Shown piece after piece: positions 1 through 8,867 of a stretch of 64,000 nt of DNA (position 1 is its first letter; every line of letters starts with the position of its first letter). Under the pieces are notes generated by a model. That model did not search any database. It had not been told where the DNA came from and saw only the letters and a list, made by a program, of their open reading frames with translations. Source of the DNA: Nicotiana tabacum (taxonomy: Eukaryota; Streptophyta; Magnoliopsida; Solanales; Solanaceae); contig NC_134096.1 in assembly GCF_000715075.1 (NCBI RefSeq), positions 122,456,643-122,520,642 of the forward strand, given 5' to 3'. Position numbers and translations under genes: made by a program.

Positions 1-125
1 GTCGCTCAATAGTGAGCGATCTTTGGGGCCACCACTCTCTAAATCTGCTGAAAGCAGTCAGGCTGACAAATCTGTCTTCCCACATCTCCCTTTTCTTCGA
101 ACTCTCTAAACCCCCCACTGTAGCA

Positions 126-506
126 TCACCCCCAACCATCATCATCATTATCAACATTGATTAGTGCAGCCGGGGCATGTGAGGAAGAGGGCTCTGAATC
201 ATGGCTACCCTCTTCCGAACCTTTAGAAGAACTAGCAGCGGAAGATGATTCATTAACCAAGTGGAATCTACCCGGGACTTGTTGAGATTGGGTGTTAGGT
301 GGGGCTTGGTCCGAGTTTCCCTCAGAAACTTCCCTAGACGGGATATACTCACTGGTGTCTGATGATTCAGGGACTCTATTGGCCGTAGCCTTCTTGCTTA
401 TCAATCTCTGGATAGCTAGTGGTAGGTTACTCTTGCTTCGTCCTCGGCCTCGAGAGGGTTCTGCCCTCCCTTTTGATGAATCTCCTCTACCACATGATCT
501 AATCAT
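126..506 (-). CDS. Third reading frame of element A, Arg/Gly/Ser-rich N-terminus, truncated
   Basis: About 126 codons. The start has a basic Arg/Gly region (SCGRGDSSKGRAEPSRGRGR), followed by a Ser/Glu-rich stretch and an acidic NVDNDDD run before a TGA at 126-128. The residues encoded beyond the stop still look protein-like up to about position 40, so the stop may be a later mutation. The ATG at 504-506 is chosen because a splice-acceptor-like CAG ends at 510 just before it; an in-frame ATG also exists at 515. The place, downstream of integrase in the same sense, is where Athila elements carry an env-like or unknown gene. I recall similar Arg/Gly-rich starts in Solanaceae 'putative plant transposon protein' sequences, which is unverified. 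No membrane segment is visible, so I do not call it env. Confidence 0.45.
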   Translation of the reverse strand: MIRSCGRGDSSKGRAEPSRGRGRSKSNLPLAIQRLISKKATANRVPESSDTSEYIPSREVSEGNSDQAPPNTQSQQVPGRFHLVNESSSAASSSKGSEEGSHDSEPSSSHAPAALINVDNDDDGWG

Positions 507-509
507 TAT

Positions 510-1147
510 CTGCAATTATAACAATAAGAATCAGTTAGAGTTCAGGTTCTTAGGACTCCAATACATGCATGACAGTTGCAGGCCAGTTGTGGATAAACAG
601 TCTCAGGAGAGGCAGTGAGAATCGCACAAAAGTGAGTGTGGCCGCAGACTGCCAAGTGCGGACCACACAAAAGTGAGTGCAGCTGCACAATCAAAAGTGC
701 GGACCACACAATTTTGAGTGCGTCCGCACAACCTCAGGTTCATACTACTGGGTCTCTGATCATTTAACAGTGCGGACCGCACAATTTTGACTGCGGACCG
801 CATAATTTCACTGAGGATCGCATATTTTTGAGTGCGGTCCGCACAATTCAAGTATACAGATGCCCTAACTTAGAGAGTGCGGACCGCACGAAAGTGTGTG
901 CGGCCGCAAAATTTGTATTAACACGGCACTACTTTACATTTAATACAAGTTTTGCAATAATTAGACATGGCCCTAACAATTAAGCATGATTAGCTATTTA
1001 CCCAGGCCCCAATTATCATTTATGAAGCTACCCTCATGATTTTGAGCAAAGATGACTAACTATTGACATTTTTAAGCATGAAATTATCCCTAGACAAAAG
1101 AACAAAACTAAGAGAAGATGAAAAATCTAAAGATGAAATGAACATAC
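510..1147 (-). other. Predicted intron upstream of the third frame of element A
   Basis: On the minus strand a donor CACTG|GTATGT lies at 1148/1147. An acceptor with a T-rich tract and TTGCAG ends at 510, four bases before the ATG at 504-506. The 638-bp interval is AT-rich apart from a palindromic block at 600-905 and has no long frame in the sense direction. This is inferred from splice consensus only. Confidence 0.4.
600..905. repeat. GTGCGGNCCGCAC palindromic repeat block, copy 1 of element A
   Basis: The block holds a run of imperfect copies of GTGCGGCCGCAC and GTGCGGACCGCAC separated by AAAATTGTG-like or AAAGTGAG-like spacers. The same motif family fills 1330-1510 and the element A LTR at 7600-8165. 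The unit is its own reverse complement, so the block has no strand. Confidence 0.8.
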
Positions 1148-1276
1148 CAGTGATGGAGGATGCAGATAAGAATCAAAGAGATGAAATGCTTGAAGTTTGA
1201 GAATTAGTGGGGGATGCACTGTGTTTGCTTAGGGCTTGAAGGTTCAGAGAATGTAAAGTGTAAAAAGTTGAGAAAA

Positions 1277-1290
1277 GCCCTATTTATACT
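1277..1290 (-). promoter_or_regulatory. TATA-box promoter candidate for the third frame of element A
   Basis: The minus strand reads AGTATAAATAGGGC. It is followed by about 100 bp of C/A-rich leader-like sequence and then the predicted intron donor at 1147. A start of transcription near 1250 would fit. It lies inside the element and not in the LTR, which suggests a private promoter for the extra gene. Confidence 0.45.
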
Positions 1291-1329
1291 TTGATCCGTC
1301 GGTCCACACTCATTACCTGTTCCTTTGAA

Positions 1330-1510
1330 GAAGTTCTATGGACCGCACAAAAGTGAGTGCGGCCGCACTTTGTTAAGGATTTTTGACAGGCCAAACTTCA
1401 GAGAGCATGCAATTTTGATCTTCTAGTTGTACAACCACCGCACACATAATTGTGCGGCCGCAAAGTGATTGTGCGGTCTACATAATTTTGGTGCGGTCTG
1501 CACTTTTGTG
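1330..1510. repeat. GTGCGGNCCGCAC palindromic repeat block, copy 2 of element A
   Basis: Further GTGCGGCCGCAC-type units lie directly upstream of the TATA candidate at 1277-1290. They match the unit of the LTR block at 7600-8165 and not the flanking LTR sequence. Confidence 0.75.
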
Positions 1511-1640
1511 ACACTTAGCCAATTTTTTTCTTGCACAGTCCCTGCAATGCACACCTATTCCTGCATACACTTCAAAACTAGTGAGCACAAAACAAAGCTA
1601 TCTAACAAAGAAGAAAAATAAGAAAAAGAAAAAGATACAT

Positions 1641-1660
1641 GGGTTGCCTCCCAAGAAGCG
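1641..1660 (-). other. Conserved post-integrase motif of Athila/Tat elements
   Basis: The minus strand carries CGCTTCTTGGGAGGCAACCC shortly after the end of pol. I recall a TGGGAGGCAACCC sequence at this position in plant Athila/Tat elements. Its function is unknown to me. Confidence 0.4.
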
Positions 1661-1696
1661 CCTGATTTACTGTCGTGACACGACGCAAATTACTAA

Positions 1697-2833
1697 TCAT
1701 TTGAAATGAAGGACCGCCACAATGTGGCCATCATCAACCTTGCCAAGATAATGTTTAACTCAGTGCCCATTGAATCTAAATACCTCGTCATTCTTATTTG
1801 TCAAATCTAAAGCACAAAAGGGGGTTACATTCACCACTTCAAGGGGGCCACTCCATTTTGACTTCAACTTGCCCGGAAACATCCGTAGCCGGGAATTGAA
1901 CAATAGCACAAGATCATCCTCTTTAAATTCCTTGTTGTGGATGAACTTGTCATGGAGGTAATTTATCTTCTCCTTGTAAAGGGACGGGCTTGTGTAGTCA
2001 TGATACCGGAATTCATCAAGCTCTTTCAATTGTGACACCCTTAGATTTGCGGCGACATCCCATTCAAGGTTCAACTTCTTCAAAGCCCACATGGCCTTAT
2101 GCTCAAGTTCTGCCGAAAGATGGCATGCCTTCCTGAATACTAACCGGTATGGAGATATCCCGATCGGTGTTTTGTAGGCCGTTCTATAAGCCCAAAGAGC
2201 ATCATCAAGTTTTCTTGACCAATCCGTCCGGTTGGCATTGACTGTCTTTGACAAAATACTTTTTATCTCCCGGTTGGAGACTTCAACTTGTCTGCTTGCT
2301 TGAGGATGGTAGGGGGTTGATACTTTGTGATTGACACCATACTTTGTGAGTAAGGTATAAAAATCCTTGTTGCAAAAATGCGAACCCCCATCACTAATAA
2401 TGGCTCTTGGGGTACCAAACCTCGTGAAGATGTTCTTTTTCAAGAATGCCACCAGACTCCTTGCTTCATTGTTGGGAAAAGCAATGGCCTCAACCCATTT
2501 AGATACATAATCCACCGCAACTAAAATGTAGGTGTTCCCACAAGAGCTAACAAACGGACCCATAAAATTAATACCCCACACATCGAAAATATCTATCTCC
2601 AAAATGGCGGTAAGAGGCATTTCATTCTTCTTTGAGATCCTACCGGCCTTTTGGCATTCATCACACCGCTTGACAAGCTCACTAGAATCCTTGTAGAGAG
2701 TAGGCCAATAGAATCCACAACTCAAAATATTTTCTACCGTTCTTGCTCCACCATGGTGACAACCATACGGTAAAGAGTGGCAAGCCTCAAGAATACCCAT
2801 TTGTTCTTCCTCTGGCACACATCGTCGGATCAC
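1697..2833 (-). pseudogene. Integrase of element A, catalytic Asp replaced
   Basis: Integrase inserts the cDNA copy into the host chromosome. The N-terminal zinc-binding part is visible ([11 protein letters not shown], then CDECQKAG). In the core, the usual WGIDFMGPF reads WGINFMGPF, so the first residue of the DDE triad is Asn. The second Asp (IISDGGSHF) and the Glu ([10 protein letters not shown]) are present. The C-terminal part reaches FRFNGH, then a TGA at 1757-1759 where Arg (CGA) is usual. The frame stays open after that to a natural-looking stop at 1697. An enzyme with Asn at this place should be inactive. Confidence 0.85.
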
Positions 2834-2848
2834 ACCATCGGTACATAG

Positions 2849-3631
2849 CTAGAAAAGATATGGCTTATCCCAATAATAGTCAAGGTAATCCTGTTTGAGC
2901 TTCTTCCTTTGGTTTGAAGAGAACTCATTTGGTACAATGCCACTCACAAGATAATTGGCAAAGTCGGTGAACCATGGCATCCCGGTCATAGAAATGGCTA
3001 GGAGTTGCTCGTCGGGAAATGAATCATTTATCTCAAGGCCATCATGTGGCCTCCTCTCCTGCTCCAATCGGGACAAGTGGTCCTCCACTTGATTCTCACT
3101 ACCCTTGCGGTCTTGAATCTCTAGATCAAACTCTTGCAATAGAAGCACCCATCGCATAAAACTTGCCTTAGAATCCTTCTTGCTCATCAAATACCTAAGC
3201 GCCGCATGGTCGGTGTGAACAATCACCTTTGTACCCATCAAGTACAGGCGAAACTTCTCCATAACAAAGACAATAGCAAAGAGCTCTTTTTCAGTCACTG
3301 TGTAGTTGACTTGGGCATCATTCATGGTCTTGCTTGCATAATAGACTGGATGGAAGATTTTGTTGATACGTTGCCCCAACACTGCTCCAATCGCCACATC
3401 ACTTGCATCGCACATGAGCTTAACAAGCAAGCTCCAATCCGGTGTAGTAATAATAAGAGTAGTAGTCAACTTGAACTTAAGCAACTCGAATGCTTTCATG
3501 CAATCTTCATTGAAATGGAACTTGGCATCCTTCTCCAAAGGTTTACACAAAGGGTTCACCACCTTAGAAGCATCCTTGATGAATCGGAGATATAACCCCG
3601 CATGACCCAAAAAGCTTTTCACTCCCTTCAT
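2849..3631 (-). pseudogene. RNase H domain of element A pol
   Basis: This part degrades the RNA template during reverse transcription. It begins in the connection region ([19 protein letters not shown]), then [49 protein letters not shown] and [11 protein letters not shown], the usual RT-RNase H order in gypsy elements, and ends in the linker before integrase. It is separated from the reverse transcriptase frame by a run of C (sense strand) near 3639-3649 that shifts the frame. Confidence 0.85.
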
Positions 3632-4385
3632 GTATGGGGGGGGGGAGTTTGGAGATCACTTCAACTTTGGCCTTATCAACCTCAATACCATACTTTGAAA
3701 TCTTGTGATCGAGGACAATGCATTCCTCGACCATGAAGTGACATTTCTCCCAATTCAAAACCAAGTTAGTTTCCTCACATCTTTCCAATACCTTGTCCAA
3801 GTTATTCGAGCAATCATCAAAAGAATTCCCAACGATGGAGAAATCGTCCATGAAGACCTCAAGAATATCTTCTGCCATATCGGTGAAAATAGCCATCATA
3901 CACCGTTGAAAAGTCACCGGTGCATTACATAACCCAAATGGCATCATCGAGAATGCAAAGATACTATATGGACAAGTGAAAGTGGTCTTCTCTTGGTCCT
4001 CAGGAGCAATAAGAATCTGATTGTAGCCAGAGTATCCATCCAGGAAGCAATAAAAAGCACGTCCGGCCAACCTATCCAATATTTGATCAAGAAATAGAAG
4101 CAGAAAATGATCTTTCTAAGTGACTTTGTTGAGCTTCCTATAGTCCATGCACACTCTCCACCCAGTGACAGTTCTTGTGGGGATTAATTCATTCTTGTCA
4201 TTAGTTATCACAATCATTCCCCCTTTCTTTGGGACACATTGCACTGGAGAAGTCCATGATCTATCGGAAATAGGGTAAATAACCCCGGTATCTAACCACT
4301 TTATGATATCCTTCTTCACCACCTCTTGCATTGCTTCATTCAATCTTCTTTGATAATCCACTGAGGGTTTGGCATCCTTCTCCAA
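3564..4385 (-). pseudogene. Reverse transcriptase of element A
   Basis: The N-terminal part has WTSPVQCVPKKGG and RTVTGWRVCMDYRKLNKVT. An in-frame TAG near 4114 follows, then FCFLDGYSGYNQI-like and FGLCNAPVTFQRCM blocks and the polymerase motif FMDDFS typical of Athila-type elements. The reading frame on both sides of the TAG is the same, so one base change explains the break. The 3' end is shifted relative to RNase H by the homopolymer at 3639-3649. Confidence 0.88.
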
Positions 4386-4489
4386 AATAATCTTGTGAAT
4401 GCAAAAGGCTGGGCTTATACCCCGAATATCTGCTAATGTCTAACCTATCGCTTTCTTCCTCTTTTGGAGCACGCCAAAGTAGAATCTAC

Positions 4490-5341
4490 CTACACGTTAG
4501 TCAAGCAAGAGGAAAGAATAACAGGTAAAGTGGAACAAGGGCCAAGAAACTCATACCTAAGCTGTGAAGGCAAAGGCTTTAACTCCGAAGTGGGAGGCTC
4601 CTCGATTGAGGGCTTTATTGGAGGAGTCTTCCGGTTCTCAAGATCTAAGGAAAATTTTCGAGGTTCATATGTATATGCCCCCATTCCTTGCAAAGCATTG
4701 ACACATTCCACAAAGCATTCCTTCTCATCATCATCATGATTGAGCAACACAACTTCCAAGGTATCCTCAACATTCATCACAGCACTAGCATCATTAACAA
4801 TTACTTCGGTCACTAAATCCACAAATGAACAAACTGTGTTGCTATTTGGTTGCCTCATCGATTTGCACACATGGAAAACCACCTTTTTGTCATCCACCCG
4901 AAAAGTGAGCTCACCGGCTTCCACATCAACAAGAGCCTTCGCCGTAGCAAGGAAAGGTCTACCCAAGATAATAGGCACCTCATAATCAACCTCATAATCA
5001 AGGATCACAAAGTCCGCTGGAAGGATGAAATTATCAACACGGACTAACACATCATCAATAATTCCTAATGGCCTCTTCATAGTCCGATCCGCCATTTGCA
5101 GCCTCATAGATGTGGGTCTTGGTTGCCCAATTCCCAAAGTTTTGAACACAGAGTAGGGCATCAAGTTGATACTTGCCCCCAAATCACATAAAGCTTTGGA
5201 AAAATTGGCACTCCCAATAGTGAAAGGGATTGTGAAAGCACACGGATCTTCCAATTTCGGAGCCATTGAGTGCACAATAGCATTCATTTGATGTTTCATC
5301 TTGATAGTTTCACAATTCATCGACCTCTTCTTGGTGACCAT
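4490..5341 (-). pseudogene. Aspartic protease region of element A
   Basis: A retropepsin-like domain that would cut the polyprotein. The active site reads ALCDLGASINLMPYSVF (DLGA in place of DTGA or DSGA, as I recall for Athila elements), and the flap-side motif is VPIILGRPFLATAKALVDVEAGELTFRV-like. An acidic linker follows that leads into reverse transcriptase. The frame is open for about 283 codons; the break to the gag part at 5342-5353 is a stop. Confidence 0.85.
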
Positions 5342-5353
5342 GTCCTTAATGAA

Positions 5354-6718
5354 CTATGCATAACCCGGCATTTGTTCCAACGCCTCAACCAATGGCACAT
5401 TGATAGACAAACTCTTCATCATGTAAATAAACCTTTTGAATTGGTTCTCACTATTTTGCTTTGTAAGCCTTTGAAGGTATGGAAGAGGAGGCCTTGGTAT
5501 TGGTGCCTTATCCTTTAGCACTACCGGTTTTGGTATGTCAATCATGTGCTTCCTAGACGGATTTACCTCTTCTTGCATCTCTTCCACATTTTCATCAATG
5601 TCAATTCTCACTTCGTCATTAGCTTGAACCACATTGCTTGGAATTTCATCTTCTTGAACTACAACATCATCATCCACAATTCTTCTTTGATTTAAGGTGG
5701 TTGTATCTCCACCTTTTCCACTTCTCGTAGTCACGGCCATAACATGCCCCGTATTATTCTCCCCCTTTGGGTTCACCATCGTATCACTTGGTAGTGCCCC
5801 CTTAGGGCGAGTGTTAAATGTTTGTGAGATTTGGCCAAGTTGAACCTCTAAATTATAGATTGAAGTGTTGTGGGAGGCTAATTGAGCATCGGAGTCGGCA
5901 TTTTTTCCCATCATTTATTTGAACATACTTTCAATCCGTCCCATCTCATTATTAGAAGAGCTCGGGCTCGAGCCTTGAGAAGGATAGGGGTGGATTTCTC
6001 GGTTGTTGGAACTTTGGGGGCCTTTGAAAACCCGACCACCAGTTGTTGTTGTTGTCCCACCCTCCTTTATTACCTCCCCAATTACTTTGATTGTTGCCAC
6101 CCCAATTGCCTTGGTTTCCTTGATTATTCCAATTACTTTGATTGTTGTTGCCACCACTCCAATTGCCTTGGTGGCCTTGGTTGTTCCAGTTTTCTTGATT
6201 TTCTTGTGATCTCCATTGTTGCTGATTTTGAGCATTATTTCTTTGACCTTGATAATTGTTGACGTATTGCACTTCTTCTTCTAGCTCATTATACGAATCA
6301 GCTTGGTAATACCTACTATCATCTTGCATGAATTGTTCTGGACGGATTTGCCCTTGTTGACTTTTTTGCCATCTCTTGTTCATCACCATATTTACACCTT
6401 CCATCGCATCCACTTGTTTCGGCCCTTGAATTTGTTGCAGCTGAGCTTTGGCCAATTAGTTCATTGTGGTTGTTAACTCTATGATAGCTTGCCCATGATC
6501 ATGTAGTTCCTTGTGTAGGTGAATGACATTGGGTCACCTTGCGGAACATTGGCCCTACTTTGCCATGCCGATGAGGTATCCGCCATCTCATCCAAAATTT
6601 CACAAGCTTCGGCATAAGGTGTGTTCATGAAGTTCCCACCGGCGAGTTGATTTACCATACATTGATTTGTTGTGGTGATCCCCATGTAGAGGGTTTGTTG
6701 GATTATGGCCTCGGTCAT
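5354..6718 (-). pseudogene. gag remnant of element A, N-terminus missing
   Basis: Three frames cover the C-terminal part of a capsid protein: 6479-6718 (ITTTNQCMVNQLAGGNFMN, a repeat-cap region), 5952-6455 (long Asn/Gln/Trp-rich repeats, WNNQGNQGNWGGNN-like) and 5354-5914 (LEVQLGQISQTFNTRPKGAL, the gag-protease linker with VTTRSGK). The usual N-terminal half of gag is absent: only about 160 bp separate the first frame from the primer-binding site at 6879. The frames are broken by stops at 6456-6478 and by a shift near 5915. Confidence 0.75.
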
Positions 6719-6878
6719 ATCATTATTTGGGCACTATTTATCCATGGAAAATTACCAATGGGCTCGTTGTTGATAGCCACTATCGTACCAATAATCAATT
6801 CAAAAACAAAATTAGTGACTCAGAAGGAAAATAAGACAAATCACACAAAAACCTAGATATATAGCTAAATCCGTTTAA

Positions 6879-6897
6879 CTCCCCGGCAACGGTGCCA
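6879..6897 (-). other. Primer-binding site of element A (tRNA-Asp type)
   Basis: The minus strand reads TGGCACCGTTGCCGGGGAG, close to the TGGCGCCGTTGCCGGGGA site known from Athila-type elements, with one change. It lies 5-8 bases from the LTR end, as expected for priming of minus-strand DNA synthesis. Confidence 0.85.
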
Positions 6898-6902
6898 AAA
6901 AT

Positions 6903-8354
6903 TGATGTCGCCCAAACTCATACGACAAATATAGGTAGTGAGGCGGTCGAAGCAATGATAAAACCCAACACAAGTCAGGGTCGAATCCTCAGGGAGTTAG
7001 AATTGGGATTAGGTATATATTTATTGTAATTGTACAATATGCCTTAGATTACACTACACATTCTTGTTTGTTGTTTCTACTTCTACCTTAAACTATTGAT
7101 TGCAATTATAAAACTAGGAGACAATATTTTTGGTTTTGATTGTTTTCCAAATAATAAAAGATCTAGGGTCGTTACTTCCACCTAGGTGATTACCTAATGG
7201 GTTGTAAACTCTAGGGAAAGTTTGATTGGTTGGGGTTGTAATGTAGCAATCACACGCAATTACCCAATCTTTGAATTTAAGCAAGAACTAGGCTAAATAT
7301 CACTAATCCAATCGCAAACAAGTCCTAAATCAAACACCCATTAAGTACCCATACTAAGGTTGGGCAACAACCCTAGCTATAGATTTAGCTACTCATGAAA
7401 AATAAAGAAATACAAGAAGAAGTTAAGATAGAATGCATAATAATTGATTAGAAAAAGAAAATCTAATGTTTAGAAGCTAATCTAGTATAATATTACTCAA
7501 AACAGTAAAGAAAAACGGCTCAGGTACTCTCCCAAAATTTAACTTACCCTAAAAATGACAAAATATTCTATTTATACTAAGTTGAAAATATCTGACAAAA
7601 ATGCCCTTGCGAAGGTTGTGCGACCCCATAATTATGTGTGCAGTCCGCACAACGAGACTTGGCTTGACAGGTTCCAATTCTGCGGCTGCACAATTCTGGA
7701 TTGCGGCCGCACTCCTTCAACTACTGCGGACCACACATTTGTGAGTGTGGCCGCACTCTTGTTCTGTGGCCACAGAATTATAGTGCGATCCGCACTCCTT
7801 GATCTTAGGCTCTGGCTGTGTGAGACTTCTGCGGATCGCATAAAAATGAGTGCGGCCGCACTCTTGATTATGCGGTCGCACAAAAATGGTGCAGTCTGCA
7901 TTACTTTTTGAACTTGGAATCCCATCTCTCTGATCTTTGTCTTCTGCGGATGGCATAATATTGAGTAAGTCCGCACTTAACATTCTGCGGCCGCACAATT
8001 ATGGTGCGGTCCACACTCCTTTAGCTTGCCCAAAACCAGCTCTCTGAATCTCCTCTTCTATGGCCGCACAATATTTGTGCGGTCCGCATACTCTGAAGAA
8101 GAACTGACATGGCTCTTCCTTTGTTTTGCGGTCGCACACAGTATTGTGCGGTCCGCACTATGGTCCTTTTGCCTTGTTTTGGTCCTTATCCACTTTTGAT
8201 TCCTTTATGAGTTAATTTTGGCTCCTTTGGCTCGTTTCCCAATGTTCCTATACAAAAGCACATTTCATTAGTTTTCGGGAATACCTTTAAGTATTTTTGA
8301 GGTAAAACGCAAGTAAAAGAGAGCAAATAAGCGGTCAAAATCCCTACTTATTAG
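6903..8354 (-). repeat. 5' LTR of element A
   Basis: The LTR ends on the sense strand with CGACATCA (or GGGCGACA) just before the primer site. The upstream border is set by the resumption of the copia gag frame at about 8355. A block of GTGCGGNCCGCAC palindromes occupies 7600-8165, about 190-750 bp from the sense start. No second LTR copy is in the window, so the length of about 1.45 kb cannot be checked. Frames within 7555-7998 on both strands are products of the palindromes and not genes. Confidence 0.7.
7600..8165. repeat. Palindromic GTGCGG/CCGCAC block in LTR A
   Basis: At least ten imperfect units such as TGCGGCCGCACT, GTGCGGTCCGCAC and CTGCGGATCGCA alternate with short A/T-rich spacers. 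The block is rich in CpG relative to its surroundings. Related units occur at 600-905 and 1330-1510 inside the same element. Confidence 0.8.
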
Positions 8355-8867
8355 TCGACTTTCATGGCTTTTCATTAATAGCCCATTATGTTGCTCGGCT
8401 ACAAGAAGATATGAGATAAGTTCAGAATACCTTTTGAATCACATCTCTCGATATTGCTGTTGCAGGAGCATATTCGAGGCATGAAAAGTGGTGAACGTTT
8501 TCTCCACCATATCACGATCAGTAATATTATCACCACATAATTTCAATTGGGAAATAATTCTGAACATAGCAAAATTATACTCACTGATAGATTTAAAATC
8601 TTGTAGCCTTAGATGAGTCCAATCATAACGTGCCTGTGGAAGAACAACCATCTTCAGTTAGTTATATCTATCTTTCAAATTATTCCACAGTATGAATGGA
8701 TCTTTAATAGTGAGATATTCCATTTTCAAGCCTTCATCAAGGTGATGGCATAGTAATATCATTGCTTTGGCACGGTCTTGGTTTGATGCTTGATTTTTCT
8801 CCATGATGGTGTCTGTAGACCCATCGCATCAAGATAAATTTCAGCATCAAGAATACAAGACATGTAT
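8355..8867 (-). pseudogene. Copia gag fragment (element P), C-terminal side
   Basis: The sense frame encodes ARYDWTHLRLQDFKSISEY, then SQLKLCGDNITDRDMVEKT and HASNMLLQQQYREM, typical of the gag (UBN2-type) of Ty1/copia elements in Solanaceae. A stop follows at about 8437, and the frame then continues recognisably (KRYSELIS, LLVAEQHNGLLMKSHESR) until element A begins. Upstream, at 8652-8867, the frame shifts, with LKMEYLTIKDPF and ILDAEIYLDAMGL visible. The N-terminal codons lie at 11728-11785, beyond solo LTR S. Confidence 0.85.

Larger units (their letters stand above)
1..8354 (-). mobile_element. Element A: Athila-like Ty3/gypsy retrotransposon (3' end outside window)
   Basis: Read on the minus strand the order is 5' LTR, primer-binding site, truncated gag, protease, reverse transcriptase, RNase H, integrase, a spacer and a third reading frame that runs towards position 1. 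The 3' LTR is not in the window. The tRNA-Asp-type primer site, the DLGA protease motif, the FMDDFS polymerase motif and the reading frame behind integrase point to the Athila/Tat branch. It interrupts a copia gag frame that resumes at about 8355, so it is younger than that copia copy. Stops, a homopolymer frameshift and an integrase active-site change make it inactive. The right border is uncertain by about 12 bp. Confidence 0.85.

Noticed and set aside
126..506. Envelope protein in the third frame of element A
   Set aside because: No signal peptide or membrane segment is visible in the part seen; only the position suggests env.
292..618. Plus-strand frame opposite the third frame of element A
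   Set aside because: Antisense shadow of the Arg/Ser-rich frame; no start context or motif.
7555..7998. Frames on both strands in LTR A
   Set aside because: Result of the GTGCGG/CCGCAC palindromes.
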